Shown: piece after piece, positions 41,561-49,838 of the stretch
Layout of the letters: each line of letters starts with the position of its first letter
Numbering within the stretch: position 1 is the stretch's first letter
NCBI GenBank assembly: GCA_016929195.1
Contig: JAFGJG010000160.1
Location: 1-55,467 of the forward strand
From: Thermoleophilaceae bacterium
GTDB taxonomy: Bacteria; Actinomycetota; Thermoleophilia; Solirubrobacterales; Thermoleophilaceae
Reading direction: 5' to 3'
DNA: 55,467 bases
The notes under the pieces: model-generated
The model's input: only the letters and a program-made list of their open reading frames with translations
What the model was told of the DNA's origin: nothing
Database searches by the model: none
Position numbers and translations under genes: made by a program

Positions 41561-42499
41561 GTGAGCGCTGACAGAGTCGTCTGCTCGTCCTGCGGCTCCG
41601 TCTGGATGTCGGGCTCGGCCGTCCGGCTGCTCGACCGCTCCGAGCGCTGCCTCCGCTGCGGCGGCGAGCTCAGGCTCGCGCGCGGAGCCCGGGCGCCGGA
41701 CGACGCGGTGGTGGGCATCGCCGGCGCGTCCGGCCCGGTGGGGCGGGCGGTGGCCTCGCGGCTCGAGGGACTCGGAGTGCCGCGCCGGCTGGTCGTGGCG
41801 GATGCGCTGCCCGCCGACCAGAGCTCGCTGTCGCGGGCGCTCGAAGGAGTCAAGGCCCTGGTGCTCGTGGACTTCCCACAGGTGAGCGCCATCGACGCCG
41901 CCAGGGCGGCCGGCGTCGAGCGGCTGGTCTATGTGTCCGAGCTCGGAGCGGACGCCGACGCCACGCACACCGCCGCGCGCCGGCACTTCGAGGCCGAGGA
42001 GCGCGCGCGGACGACGGGGATGCCGGCCACGATCCTGCGGCCGAGCCTCCACCTCGACCTGCTGCCGACGCTCTGCTCACCGGACGGCGTGCTCCGGAGC
42101 GCCGCCGCCGACGGGCGGGTGGCGAGCGTCTCGCGCGGAGACCTCGCCGACGTGGCGGTGGCCGCGCTCACGCGCGACGGGCACGTCGGGCGCACCTACG
42201 ACGTCACCGGGCCCGACTCTCAGACGATGGAGGACATAGCGCGGCACCTCTCCGTGGCGAGCGGCCGGCGCGTGTCCTACGTGCGCGAGACCGTGGACGA
42301 GGCGCGCGAGTCGCGGATCGCCACGGGCGCGGCCGTGTGGGAGGCCGAGGACTGGTCGAGCTGCTTCGGCGCGATCGCGGCCGGCGAGATGGACGTGGTG
42401 AGCGACACCGTCACCACGATCACCGGCCACGAGCCCGAGACGCTGGCCGATTTCCTCGGAAGGCACCCGGAGAGCCTCCGGCACCTCGCTCCCGCCTGA
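41561..42499 (+). CDS. NmrA/SDR-like NAD(P)-binding protein with N-terminal zinc ribbon
   Basis: 312 residues. Zinc-ribbon cysteines Cys8, Cys11, Cys30 and Cys33 (CSSCG, CLRCG) in the first 40 residues, then a Rossmann fold with GIAGASGPVG near 52-61, RLVYVSELGADAD and AAGVER, as in NmrA-like atypical SDR proteins, which often sense redox state rather than catalyse. GTG start six bases after the previous stop, so one operon. The fusion suggests regulatory use. Confidence 0.75.
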   Translation: MSADRVVCSSCGSVWMSGSAVRLLDRSERCLRCGGELRLARGARAPDDAVVGIAGASGPVGRAVASRLEGLGVPRRLVVADALPADQSSLSRALEGVKALVLVDFPQVSAIDAARAAGVERLVYVSELGADADATHTAARRHFEAEERARTTGMPATILRPSLHLDLLPTLCSPDGVLRSAAADGRVASVSRGDLADVAVAALTRDGHVGRTYDVTGPDSQTMEDIARHLSVASGRRVSYVRETVDEARESRIATGAAVWEAEDWSSCFGAIAAGEMDVVSDTVTTITGHEPETLADFLGRHPESLRHLAPA

Positions 42500-42565
42500 A
42501 CAGGAGCGGAATCACCCGAAGGGACTATCAAGGGAGGCGCCCGATCGGACGATGTCCTCGAGCTG

Positions 42566-43693
42566 ATGAGCTCCATCCTGGTCCTGGACGACCGGCGCGC
42601 GGACCGAGAGCTGCTCGCAATCCTCCTGCGGCGGGCCGGATACGACGTCAGCCTGGCGCCGACGGGCGAGACGGCGCTCGCCGCGGCCCGCTCGGATCCG
42701 CCGGACCTGGTGATCACGGACATCCTCATGCCGGTGATGAACGGCTACGAGTTCGTGCGCAGGCTGCGGGCCCACCCGGAGACGGGCTCGGTGCCCGTCG
42801 TCTTCTACACGGCCAACTACCTCGAGCGAGAGGTGAAGCGGCTGGCGGCGGCATGCGGGGTCTCCCACTTCATCGCGAAGCCCTCGGACGTCGACACGAT
42901 CCTCGCGACCATCGGCGAGGTCATCGGCGCTCCCCGGAGCGTGCTCAGGCCACTGCCCGGCGGAGAGTTCGACCGGGAGCAGCTGCGCCTGCTGAACGAC
43001 AAGCTCGTCGAGAAGGTGGCGGAGCTCGAGGCGCTGGGCGCGGAGCGCCGCAAGCTGGTCGGCCAGCTGATCAACGCCCACGAGCAGGAGCGCAAGCGCA
43101 TCGCCGAGGACCTCCACGACGACTCGGTGCAGGCTGTGGTCGCGCTCCGCATGCGCCTCGAGACGCTCGCCGCCCGGGTCGGCGACCCCGGGCTCGCGCG
43201 CGAGCTCGCCGGGCTGGAGGAGCATGCGGCCGCGGCGGTCGACCGGCTCCGGGGCCTGCTGTTCGAGATCCAGCCGGTGGAGCTCGACACGAGCGGCGTG
43301 GCGGTGGCGCTGCGGACGTCGCTAGAGCGGGCGAGCGCGGAGGACGGGCTGGACTTCGAGCTGGTGGACCGGACGTCGCGTCCGCACGGCCAGGCCGTGC
43401 GCTCCCTCCTCTACCGGGTCGGCCGCGAGGCGCTCGCGAACGTTCGCAACCATGCCGGGGCGTCCAGGGTCGAGGTCCGGCTGGAGGACGACGGTGAGGG
43501 GTTCGCTCTCGAGGTGCGCGACGACGGGCGCGGCTTCGACCCCGAGCAGGGCCTGCGCGTGCGGCCCGGGCACCTCGGTCTGCCCGCGATGCGCGAGCGC
43601 GTGGAGATCACCGGCGGCCGGCTCGAGCTGGAGAGCCGGCCGGGGAGCGGCACCGCCCTCCGGGTGTGGCTCCCCGACGTGGAGGCGCCATGA
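42566..43693 (+). CDS. Cytosolic receiver-histidine kinase (REC-HisKA_3-ATPase)
   Basis: 375 residues, no membrane helices. Receiver domain first (Asp8-Asp9, Asp52 in VITDILMP, Lys105), a coiled coil near 140-170, then HisKA_3 with RKRIAEDLHDDSVQAV (phospho-His184) and an ATPase domain (VGREALANVRNHA, VRDDGRGFDPEQG). The receiver in front probably controls kinase activity. ATGA overlap with the next gene, its likely partner regulator. Confidence 0.9.
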   Translation: MSSILVLDDRRADRELLAILLRRAGYDVSLAPTGETALAAARSDPPDLVITDILMPVMNGYEFVRRLRAHPETGSVPVVFYTANYLEREVKRLAAACGVSHFIAKPSDVDTILATIGEVIGAPRSVLRPLPGGEFDREQLRLLNDKLVEKVAELEALGAERRKLVGQLINAHEQERKRIAEDLHDDSVQAVVALRMRLETLAARVGDPGLARELAGLEEHAAAAVDRLRGLLFEIQPVELDTSGVAVALRTSLERASAEDGLDFELVDRTSRPHGQAVRSLLYRVGREALANVRNHAGASRVEVRLEDDGEGFALEVRDDGRGFDPEQGLRVRPGHLGLPAMRERVEITGGRLELESRPGSGTALRVWLPDVEAP

Positions 43694-44328
43694 GCGGGCG
43701 CACGCGCGTGCTGATCGCCGAGGATCACCCGATGTTCCGCGGCGCTCTCGAGGAGGCGGTGCGGAGCCGCCCGGACCTCGAGCTCGTGGGCACCGCCGCG
43801 GATGGCCGCGGCGCGATCGAGGAGATCCGGCGCCTCGAGCCTGAGGTGGCGCTCGTGGACATGCGGATGCCGGAGCTCGACGGGTCGCAGGTCCTGAACG
43901 CCGTGGTCCGCGACGGCCTGGCCACGCGCGTGGTCTTCCTCTCGACGCACACGGAGAGCGCGATGGTCTTCGACCTCCTCGCGAGCGGCGCGTCCGGATA
44001 CCTGGACAAGACCTCTTCCGCCGACGAGGTGTGCAACGCGATCGCGGCTGCGGCGCGCGGCGGGACCGTGCTCTCGGGCAGCATCGAGGGCGAGGTGCTC
44101 CAGCAGATCAGGCTGCGCGGGACCGGCGGCGAGACGCATCTGACCGCCCGCGAGCACGAGGTGCTCCGACTGGTGGCCGAGGGGCTCTCCGCGCCGGAGA
44201 TCGGGAGGCGCCTCTTCATCGAGGCGTCCACCGTCAAGACCCACCTCCAGAACATCTACGAGAAGCTGGGCGTGTCGGACCGCGCCGCCGCGGTGGCGGA
44301 GGGCATGCGCCGCGGCCTGCTCGAGTGA
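43690..44328 (+). CDS. NarL/LuxR-type response regulator
   Basis: 212 residues. Receiver with Glu11-Asp12, phospho-acceptor Asp57 (ALVDMRMP) and Lys near 108 (YLDKTSS); C-terminal HTH LTAREHEVLRLVAEGLSAPEIGRRLFIEASTVKTHLQNIYEKLGV. Translationally coupled to the receiver-kinase upstream and most likely phosphorylated by it. Converges with the membrane LuxR gene, 7 bp apart. Confidence 0.93.
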   Translation: MSGRTRVLIAEDHPMFRGALEEAVRSRPDLELVGTAADGRGAIEEIRRLEPEVALVDMRMPELDGSQVLNAVVRDGLATRVVFLSTHTESAMVFDLLASGASGYLDKTSSADEVCNAIAAAARGGTVLSGSIEGEVLQQIRLRGTGGETHLTAREHEVLRLVAEGLSAPEIGRRLFIEASTVKTHLQNIYEKLGVSDRAAAVAEGMRRGLLE

Positions 44329-44335
44329 CGGGGCC

Positions 44336-45142
44336 TCAGTGGGCCCAGTGCCGGAGGTCCACGCCGAGCTCCTCGTCCGGCATGTACCAGCCGACCTCCC
44401 GGCCGTGCTGATCGAAGTAGACGATCGCCTGGGAGCCCACGCGCACCCGGTCGCGCAGCTGATCGACGAGCGGCAGCTCGAGCTCGCGGCCGTCGGTCAG
44501 GCTCATCACGAGCAGGTCCTTGCCGCCGATCGAGGACACCGTGGCGGCGACCGCCGTCGAGGCGCTGACGGCCTGGCTCTCCACCGGATGCGGCGCGCCG
44601 TAGAGCTCGATGTAGCGGAAGGCGGCCTCGGTGCGGTTGGCCGCAGGCAGCTTCCTGAGGATCTGGCCCACGTGCGTCTTGACCGTGTTCTGGGAGATCA
44701 CGAAGCGGGACGCGATCTCCGCGTTCTTCGCACCTGTCGCGATCATCTCGAGGATCTCGAGCTCGCGGCGAGAGAGGGGCTCGGGCCGGCGCGAGACCTC
44801 CGGGCGCGCCGTGATCAGCCGCAGCAGCGGCAGCGGATCCCCCTCGGCGGCCGCTCGCTGCACCACTCGCGCCTGCACGCCCGCCGCGACCGCGCCGCTG
44901 AACACGGCCACGCGCGCGGCGTAGCCCAGCGCCCCCAGCTCGATCTGACCGGTGAGCCCGAGCGCCACGACGATCGCCACCGAGATGCCGGCCGCGACGG
45001 CGCCGGCGCCGGCGCCCAGATCCTTCGCCACGAGCCAGATCGGGAACGCCAGCAGGTAGCAGGCGTCCTTCGGATCGGCTAGGGCGAGCAGCAGGACGAC
45101 CGCGCCGCTCCCCACCACGAGCGCGACGTCCATCAGGCTCAT
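44336..45142 (-). CDS. Membrane-anchored LuxR regulator with C-terminal GWY-PD domain
   Basis: 268 residues in three parts. Residues 5-100: three or four hydrophobic helices (LVVGSGAVVLLLALA, AGAVAAGISVAIVVALGLTG, VAVFSGAVAAGVQ). Residues 120-165: LuxR HTH (LSRRELEILEMIATGAKNAEIASRFVISQNTVKTHVGQIL). Residues 200-268: the same domain as the 86-aa protein at 41294. No receiver domain, so it should respond to membrane or ligand signals directly. ATG start; divergent from the dioxygenase gene. Confidence 0.8.
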   Translation of the reverse strand: MSLMDVALVVGSGAVVLLLALADPKDACYLLAFPIWLVAKDLGAGAGAVAAGISVAIVVALGLTGQIELGALGYAARVAVFSGAVAAGVQARVVQRAAAEGDPLPLLRLITARPEVSRRPEPLSRRELEILEMIATGAKNAEIASRFVISQNTVKTHVGQILRKLPAANRTEAAFRYIELYGAPHPVESQAVSASTAVAATVSSIGGKDLLVMSLTDGRELELPLVDQLRDRVRVGSQAIVYFDQHGREVGWYMPDEELGVDLRHWAH

Positions 45143-45429
45143 CGGGCGGTCCGCGGGTGGGAGCCGTGCTATGCGAGCGGGCAGTTGTGGCCCCCTAGAT
45201 CGTCCCTGTCAACCACGGAGGCCCGATGTGGGAACCGCGCTGCCGGGGCCAGCACGGCGGTTCTCAGTTGTCGTGGCCATGGGTGCGAGTCCCGGCGGAT
45301 CGCTCAAGCGTTGCAGCGCATTCGGCCGGACCTGGCATGGAGTTCTACAAGACCGATCGGTCTCCTCTCCCAGGAGACCCTCAGTTGGCGCCCAGCCACA
45401 ACCCAACCCCGACCGGGAGCCTGACCGCC
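45143..45429 (+). other. Divergent regulatory region with overlapping palindromes
   Basis: 287 bp with no convincing gene. Features: the perfect 14-bp palindrome AGACCGATCGGTCT at 45350-45363, and an 8-bp-stem hairpin GGTCTCCT-CTCCC-AGGAGACC at 45359-45379 that shares bases with it. No clean -35/-10 pair was found. Confidence 0.5.
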
Positions 45430-46224
45430 ATGAACGCGACCGAAGAGCACGATCTGGGGCTGTCCCACGACCTCCCGCGGCTGATCAGCCGGCGCCGCGC
45501 GCTCGGGCTCGTCGCGGGCGGGGTGAGCGCGGTGGCCGTCGCGGCCTGCGGGTCGTCCGGCGGTGCGGGCGGCGCCGCGAGCACCGCCGCCGGGACGTCC
45601 GTGGGCGAGATCCCGGAGGAGACCGCAGGCCCGTTCCCGGGCGACGGCTCGAACGGCCCGAACGCCCTCACAAGGAGCGGGGTCGTGCGCCGGGACATCA
45701 CGAAGAGCTTCGGTGACGCGTCGGGCGCGGCCGGCGGGGTGCCGGCCGCGATCGAGATGACCCTCCTCGACGTCGGCGCCGGCGGCACGCCGCTGGCCGG
45801 CGCGGCGGTCTACGTGTGGCACTGCGACCGCGATGGCCGCTACTCGATGTACGACCAGGAGATCGCCTCGGAGAACTACCTCCGCGGCGTCCAGGAGAGC
45901 GGCCGCGACGGGAAGGTCGTCTTCGAGAGCATCTTCCCGGCCGCCTACTCGGGGCGCTGGCCGCACATCCACTTCGAGGTCTACGAGAGCCTCGACGCCG
46001 CCACCTCGGCCGGCTCCAAGCTCCACACGTCGCAGATCGCGCTGCCCCAGGACGCCTGCGAGGCCGTCTATGCGACGGCCGGATATGAGGCGAGCGTGGC
46101 GACGCTGGCGCAGACCTCGCTGGACACCGACATGGTCTTCGGCGACGGCTACAGGAGCCAGCTCGCATCGTGGTCGGGCTCCCCGGACGGTCGCATCGAG
46201 CTGAAGCGGAGCATCGGCGTCTAA
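45430..46224 (+). CDS. Tat-exported intradiol dioxygenase-like lipoprotein
   Basis: 264 residues. Twin-arginine signal SRRRALGLVAGGVSAV with lipobox VAAC, then an intradiol ring-cleavage core: ETAGPFPGDGSN, VYVWHCDRDGRYSMYD (first Tyr ligand) and FPAAYSGRWPHIHFEVY (Tyr and two His). These four ligands bind Fe(III) in catechol dioxygenases; extracytoplasmic members are protocatechuate-dioxygenase-like with unclear substrates. ATG 45430 is chosen because the frame upstream has no signal sequence. Confidence 0.85.
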   Translation: MNATEEHDLGLSHDLPRLISRRRALGLVAGGVSAVAVAACGSSGGAGGAASTAAGTSVGEIPEETAGPFPGDGSNGPNALTRSGVVRRDITKSFGDASGAAGGVPAAIEMTLLDVGAGGTPLAGAAVYVWHCDRDGRYSMYDQEIASENYLRGVQESGRDGKVVFESIFPAAYSGRWPHIHFEVYESLDAATSAGSKLHTSQIALPQDACEAVYATAGYEASVATLAQTSLDTDMVFGDGYRSQLASWSGSPDGRIELKRSIGV

Positions 46225-47615
46225 AGGGGGCGGCGGAACCGGTCGAAGCCAGGTGCATCCGCCTTCTGCTCCGCACGTCGATCGCCGTTGCCTGCCTCGC
46301 GCTCCCCGCGAGCGCAGCCGCCGCCGCGGGCGGTCCCTATGCGGCCCACTCGCTGGTCTACGCGTACGCGATGCCACATCAGCAGAAGGAACGCGTCTTC
46401 GCCGAGGCCAAGGCCATGGGAGCGAGCAGCATCCGCCTCGACATCGAGCTGCACGCGGTCTTCAGGCGCTACGACCGCTGGGACCTGCGCGACTGGAGCG
46501 GGATCGACGACGTGGTTGCGCTGTCACGCCGGTACGGCATCCCGATCACCGCCGTCCTGACCGGCGTGCCGAACTTCCTCTCGGCCTGCCAGGACCGCAG
46601 TGAGCGCTGTCCGCCGTCGAGCTACCACGCGTACGGCAACTACGTCGGCGAGGTCGCCGAGCGTACGCGGGGCGCGATCTCGGTGTTCGAGGTGCTCAAT
46701 GAGCCCGACACGCACGCGGCCTTCCGCGGCACGCCGGAGGAGTACGCGCGCATGCTGTCCGCCGCCCATGACGCGATAAGGGAACGCTCGCCGGGCAGCC
46801 GCGTGCTGAACGGCGGGGTGTCCGGGACCGGCGCGCGCGACTGGCTCGCGCGTGTGTTCGCCACGCCGGGCGCGGCGGCCGCGTCGGGGTTCGACGTCGC
46901 CAACGTCCACATGCGCGGCAGCGTGGCGAGCCTTCCCCGCATGGTCGCCTTCTGGAAGGACTTCTTCCGCCGGTACCGCCCCGCGGGCGTCCCCCTCTGG
47001 ATCACCGAGCACGGCTACCCGGCCGACACGGCCTACCAGAACGACCCGGCCTACCGCGGCGGCGAGGCCGCCCAGGCGGCGTACCTCCGCGACTCGCTGC
47101 CGACGCTCGTGCGCGCGGGGGCGGCGCGGATCTTCGTCAGCACGCGCGACACGTGGCCCGGCGAGTTCGGGACCGACAGCCCCTATTTCAGCGAGGGCGT
47201 GGCGAGGGTCTCCCTGGCCGCGCCCTACTCCGTACGGCGCCGGCCCGCGGCCGGCGTCGTCAGCTTTCTCGCGGGCCAGTGGCCGCGCCTCCCTCACACC
47301 GTCCCGATGGAGACGCGGCTGGCCGCCGCGCGCGACGAGCACACGCTTGCGTGCTTCCAGGCTTCTGCGGAGCGCGACCGGCTGGCGCGCGCCCTGACCT
47401 CGAAGCGGCGGTCGATCGCACGGCTGCGCAGCGCCACCCGCCGCGTCGCCAAGCGGCACCTGCGCCGCAGGGCGCTCGCGCTGAAGGCGCGCACCAGGCA
47501 GGGCCTGCGCGAGCTGGCCACGATGAAGCGGCGCCGGGCGGCCGCCGACGCGCGCGCCGGCGGGCGCTGCGGCCTGGCGCGCATCCACCAGGCGCGCATC
47601 GACACCGGTTCCTGA
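46170..47615 (+). CDS. Secreted glycoside hydrolase, GH-A clan
   Basis: Up to 481 residues. Signal-like helix near 35-52 (LLLRTSIAVACLALPASA), then a TIM-barrel catalytic domain with the acid/base in SVFEVLNEPDTHAAF (about 155) and the nucleophile in PLWITEHGYP (about 275), as in GH39/GH5-like enzymes. The last 110 residues are Arg/Ala-rich helical (KRRSIARLRSATRR), possibly wall-binding. Start is uncertain: GTG 46170 lies inside the previous gene and no other ATG/GTG/TTG exists before the signal helix. Confidence 0.78.
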   Translation: MVGLPGRSHRAEAEHRRLKGAAEPVEARCIRLLLRTSIAVACLALPASAAAAAGGPYAAHSLVYAYAMPHQQKERVFAEAKAMGASSIRLDIELHAVFRRYDRWDLRDWSGIDDVVALSRRYGIPITAVLTGVPNFLSACQDRSERCPPSSYHAYGNYVGEVAERTRGAISVFEVLNEPDTHAAFRGTPEEYARMLSAAHDAIRERSPGSRVLNGGVSGTGARDWLARVFATPGAAAASGFDVANVHMRGSVASLPRMVAFWKDFFRRYRPAGVPLWITEHGYPADTAYQNDPAYRGGEAAQAAYLRDSLPTLVRAGAARIFVSTRDTWPGEFGTDSPYFSEGVARVSLAAPYSVRRRPAAGVVSFLAGQWPRLPHTVPMETRLAAARDEHTLACFQASAERDRLARALTSKRRSIARLRSATRRVAKRHLRRRALALKARTRQGLRELATMKRRRAAADARAGGRCGLARIHQARIDTGS

Positions 47616-47624
47616 GCGCGGGGC

Positions 47625-48416
47625 TCAGCCGGCGATCTCGACCGGCTCGCCGACGGGCAGCCAGCGGAACCGCGAGGCCACGTCCGGCGGCGCCGCGGCC
47701 AGCTCCCGCTCGATCGACTCGCGGCCCTCGCGGAAGTGCTTCCAGCCCTCGTAGTGGATCGGGATGGCTGTGCGCGGCTCGATCAGCCCGCACAGCTCCA
47801 CGGCGTCGCGCGCGGTCATGGTGTATCGGAGCGGGCCGGTGACCGGGAACCGGACGCCGCCCATGTGGATCAGCGCGACGTCCACCGCCAGCCGGTCGGC
47901 CACCTCGCGGACGCCGTCGTAGAGGACGGTGTCGCCGGACACCCAGACGGCTCCGTGCCGCTGTCCCTCCCAGGCGAGCGCGAAGCCGATCACGTCGCCG
48001 ACGATCGGCCGGCTCAGCGGCGGCCCGTGCCGGCACGGCGTGGCGGTCACTTCGATCGGCGTGCGACCGGGCGCCTCGAGCCTGGTCGTCCCCCACGGCT
48101 CGAGGCCGCGCGTCTCGCCGCCCAGGCGCCCGGCGCCGGCGGCGGTGGTCACGACCACGCCCGCCGACGGGAGCACCGCGCGGCCGGCCTCGTCGAGGTT
48201 GTCGTCGTGGTGGTCGTGGGACAGAAGCACGGCATCGATCGGGTCGAGGTCGGCGGCGGAGACCGCCGGCCCGGCCAGCTTGCGCGACGACGTGCCCCAG
48301 CCGAACGCGTACCGCCGTCCCGGCGCGTCGAACGTGGGGTCCGTGAGCAGCCGCCAGCCGGCGGCCTCGATCAGGACCGTCGGCCCGCCGACGTGGGTGA
48401 TCCGAACGCCGCTCAA
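47625..48416 (-). CDS. Metallo-beta-lactamase-fold hydrolase (UlaG-like)
   Basis: 263 residues with VRITHVGGPTVLIEAAGWRLLTDP, metal motif SHDHHDDNLD, VWVSGDTVLYD and IPIHYEGWKHF. Close relative in plan of the protein at 35960-36709. Substrate unknown. The start is TTG overlapping the stop of the alpha/beta hydrolase gene (TTGA), so the two are co-translated; no ATG or GTG fits. Confidence 0.82.
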   Translation of the reverse strand: MSGVRITHVGGPTVLIEAAGWRLLTDPTFDAPGRRYAFGWGTSSRKLAGPAVSAADLDPIDAVLLSHDHHDDNLDEAGRAVLPSAGVVVTTAAGAGRLGGETRGLEPWGTTRLEAPGRTPIEVTATPCRHGPPLSRPIVGDVIGFALAWEGQRHGAVWVSGDTVLYDGVREVADRLAVDVALIHMGGVRFPVTGPLRYTMTARDAVELCGLIEPRTAIPIHYEGWKHFREGRESIERELAAAPPDVASRFRWLPVGEPVEIAG

Positions 48417-49198
48417 CTGTGCGCGACGGCCCAGTCGAGCGCGTGGTCCGCGACCTCCTGCCAGCCGGGCGCCGACGGCAGCAGGTGCGGGCCTGGGAAC
48501 TCCTTGACCTCCGTGACGGTGTCCGACTTGTAGTGCTTCGCGTTCGACTGCTGGATCTTCGGCGGCATCAGGTTGTCGTCGGACCCGGAGATGAACAGCA
48601 GCGGCGCACGAGCGTCGTTCTTGTAGTCCACCCAGGTCTCCTGGTGCCCCGGCTGCAGGTTCGCGAGAACGCTGTCCCAGAAGATCCGTCCCGAGGCGGG
48701 CACGTGGTAGCGCTCGTAGAGCCGCCGGGACTCCTCCTCGCTGAAGGTGTTCGTGAACGCGTAGTGCCACTGGTCGTGCGTGAAGCCGACGGCCCTGTGG
48801 CGATTGGCCGGGTTCTTCAGCACGGGCAGGGTCGCCTTCAGCTGGGCCGGCGGGACCGCGCGGACACCCTCGGTCGGCGCCGAGTTGACCGCCACGCCGG
48901 CAGCGCCGCGGCCGTGATCGAGGAGGATCTGCGTGAACGCGCCCCCGGCGGAGTGGCCGATGATGATCGGAGGCGAGTCGAGCGCGTCGATCACGCCCTC
49001 GAGCTTCTCGATGATCGCGGGAACCGTCAGCTCCTCGATCGGCGTGGGGTCGGCGTTGAGCGCCTCCACCTCCACCTCGAAGCCCGGATACGCGGGCGCG
49101 AGGACGCGATACCCACGTCCCTCGTAGTGCTCCTTCCAGTCCTCCCAGCTCCGGGGCGTCACCCAGAAGCCGTGGACCAGGACGATCGTGTCCGCCAT
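48413..49198 (-). CDS. Alpha/beta hydrolase
   Basis: 261 residues with TIVLVHGFWVTPRSWEDWKEHY (oxyanion region), nucleophile elbow GHSAGGAFT (Ser near 97), acid in ISGSDDNLMPP and His in EFPGPHLLPS. Similar to esterase and haloperoxidase-like hydrolases of actinobacteria. ATG 49198 begins the core strand. Divergent from marR, which probably controls it and the downstream MBL-fold gene. Confidence 0.86.
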   Translation of the reverse strand: MADTIVLVHGFWVTPRSWEDWKEHYEGRGYRVLAPAYPGFEVEVEALNADPTPIEELTVPAIIEKLEGVIDALDSPPIIIGHSAGGAFTQILLDHGRGAAGVAVNSAPTEGVRAVPPAQLKATLPVLKNPANRHRAVGFTHDQWHYAFTNTFSEEESRRLYERYHVPASGRIFWDSVLANLQPGHQETWVDYKNDARAPLLFISGSDDNLMPPKIQQSNAKHYKSDTVTEVKEFPGPHLLPSAPGWQEVADHALDWAVAHS

Positions 49199-49281
49199 GA
49201 GTCTCCTTGCGAGGGGGGCCGGGGGCGGGACCATATATCTTTCGCCCGGCCAATCATTTGTGGCGGTTAGAGTCCGTCGGG

Positions 49282-49734
49282 ATGATCGAGTCGGAGCGGC
49301 CTCCGGAGGCGCTCGCGCAGTACACCGGCTTCCTCCTCAACTGGGTCGCGCGGCGCTCGCGCGACCAGTTCGCCAAGGCGCTGGAGGAGGAGGTCGGGCT
49401 TCATCCGCGCGAGTTCGGCGTGCTGACCGTCGTGCAGCGCGACCCGGGCATTACCCAGCAGGCGGTCGGCGAGGCCGCCGGGGTCGACCCGAGCACGATG
49501 GTCGCCACGCTCGACGCGCTCGAGCGGCGCGGGCTCGCCGAGCGCCGCCCGCACGCGAGCGACCGGCGCAAGCGGGCGGTGCACCTGACCGCGGAGGGCG
49601 AGGACGCCACGCGCAGGGCGCAGAGGATCGGAAAGCGTGTCGGCGAGCAGGCCTTCGGCGTGCTCACCGCGGACGAGCGGCGCCGGCTGAATGACCTGCT
49701 GCGCAAGCTCGCGGGCCTGGATCCGGCCCCCTAG
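49282..49734 (+). CDS. MarR-family regulator
   Basis: 150 residues. Winged-helix core: HPREFGVLTVVQRDPGITQQAVGEAAGVDPSTMVATLDALERRGLAERRPHASDRRKRAVHLTAEG, with the DRR wing. Such proteins repress divergent genes and release on small ligands or oxidants. TAGAGT at 49268-49273 is a fair -10 eight bases before the ATG, so the mRNA may be leaderless. Divergent from the alpha/beta hydrolase. Confidence 0.9.
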   Translation: MIESERPPEALAQYTGFLLNWVARRSRDQFAKALEEEVGLHPREFGVLTVVQRDPGITQQAVGEAAGVDPSTMVATLDALERRGLAERRPHASDRRKRAVHLTAEGEDATRRAQRIGKRVGEQAFGVLTADERRRLNDLLRKLAGLDPAP

Positions 49735-49838
49735 CTGAAGCCTCGGCTCGCGAAGGGTGAACCGAACTTGCGCGCCGTGAGTGGGACCCCCCGGGTCAGG
49801 TAATCACCCGGTCAGGCCTCCCTGAGGGGCCGTGAGCC
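49735..49838 (+). promoter_or_regulatory. Intergenic region before secreted protein
   Basis: 104 bp with a third AATCACCC (49802-49809), followed by a TCAGG-CCTC-CCTGA-like inverted repeat near 49812-49825. No promoter hexamers assigned. Confidence 0.3.

Noticed and set aside
42532-42560. Sigma-28-like promoter (TCAAG and CGATG) before the receiver-kinase gene
   Set aside because: Spacing and sequence deviate from the consensus, and there are no flagellar genes in the window.
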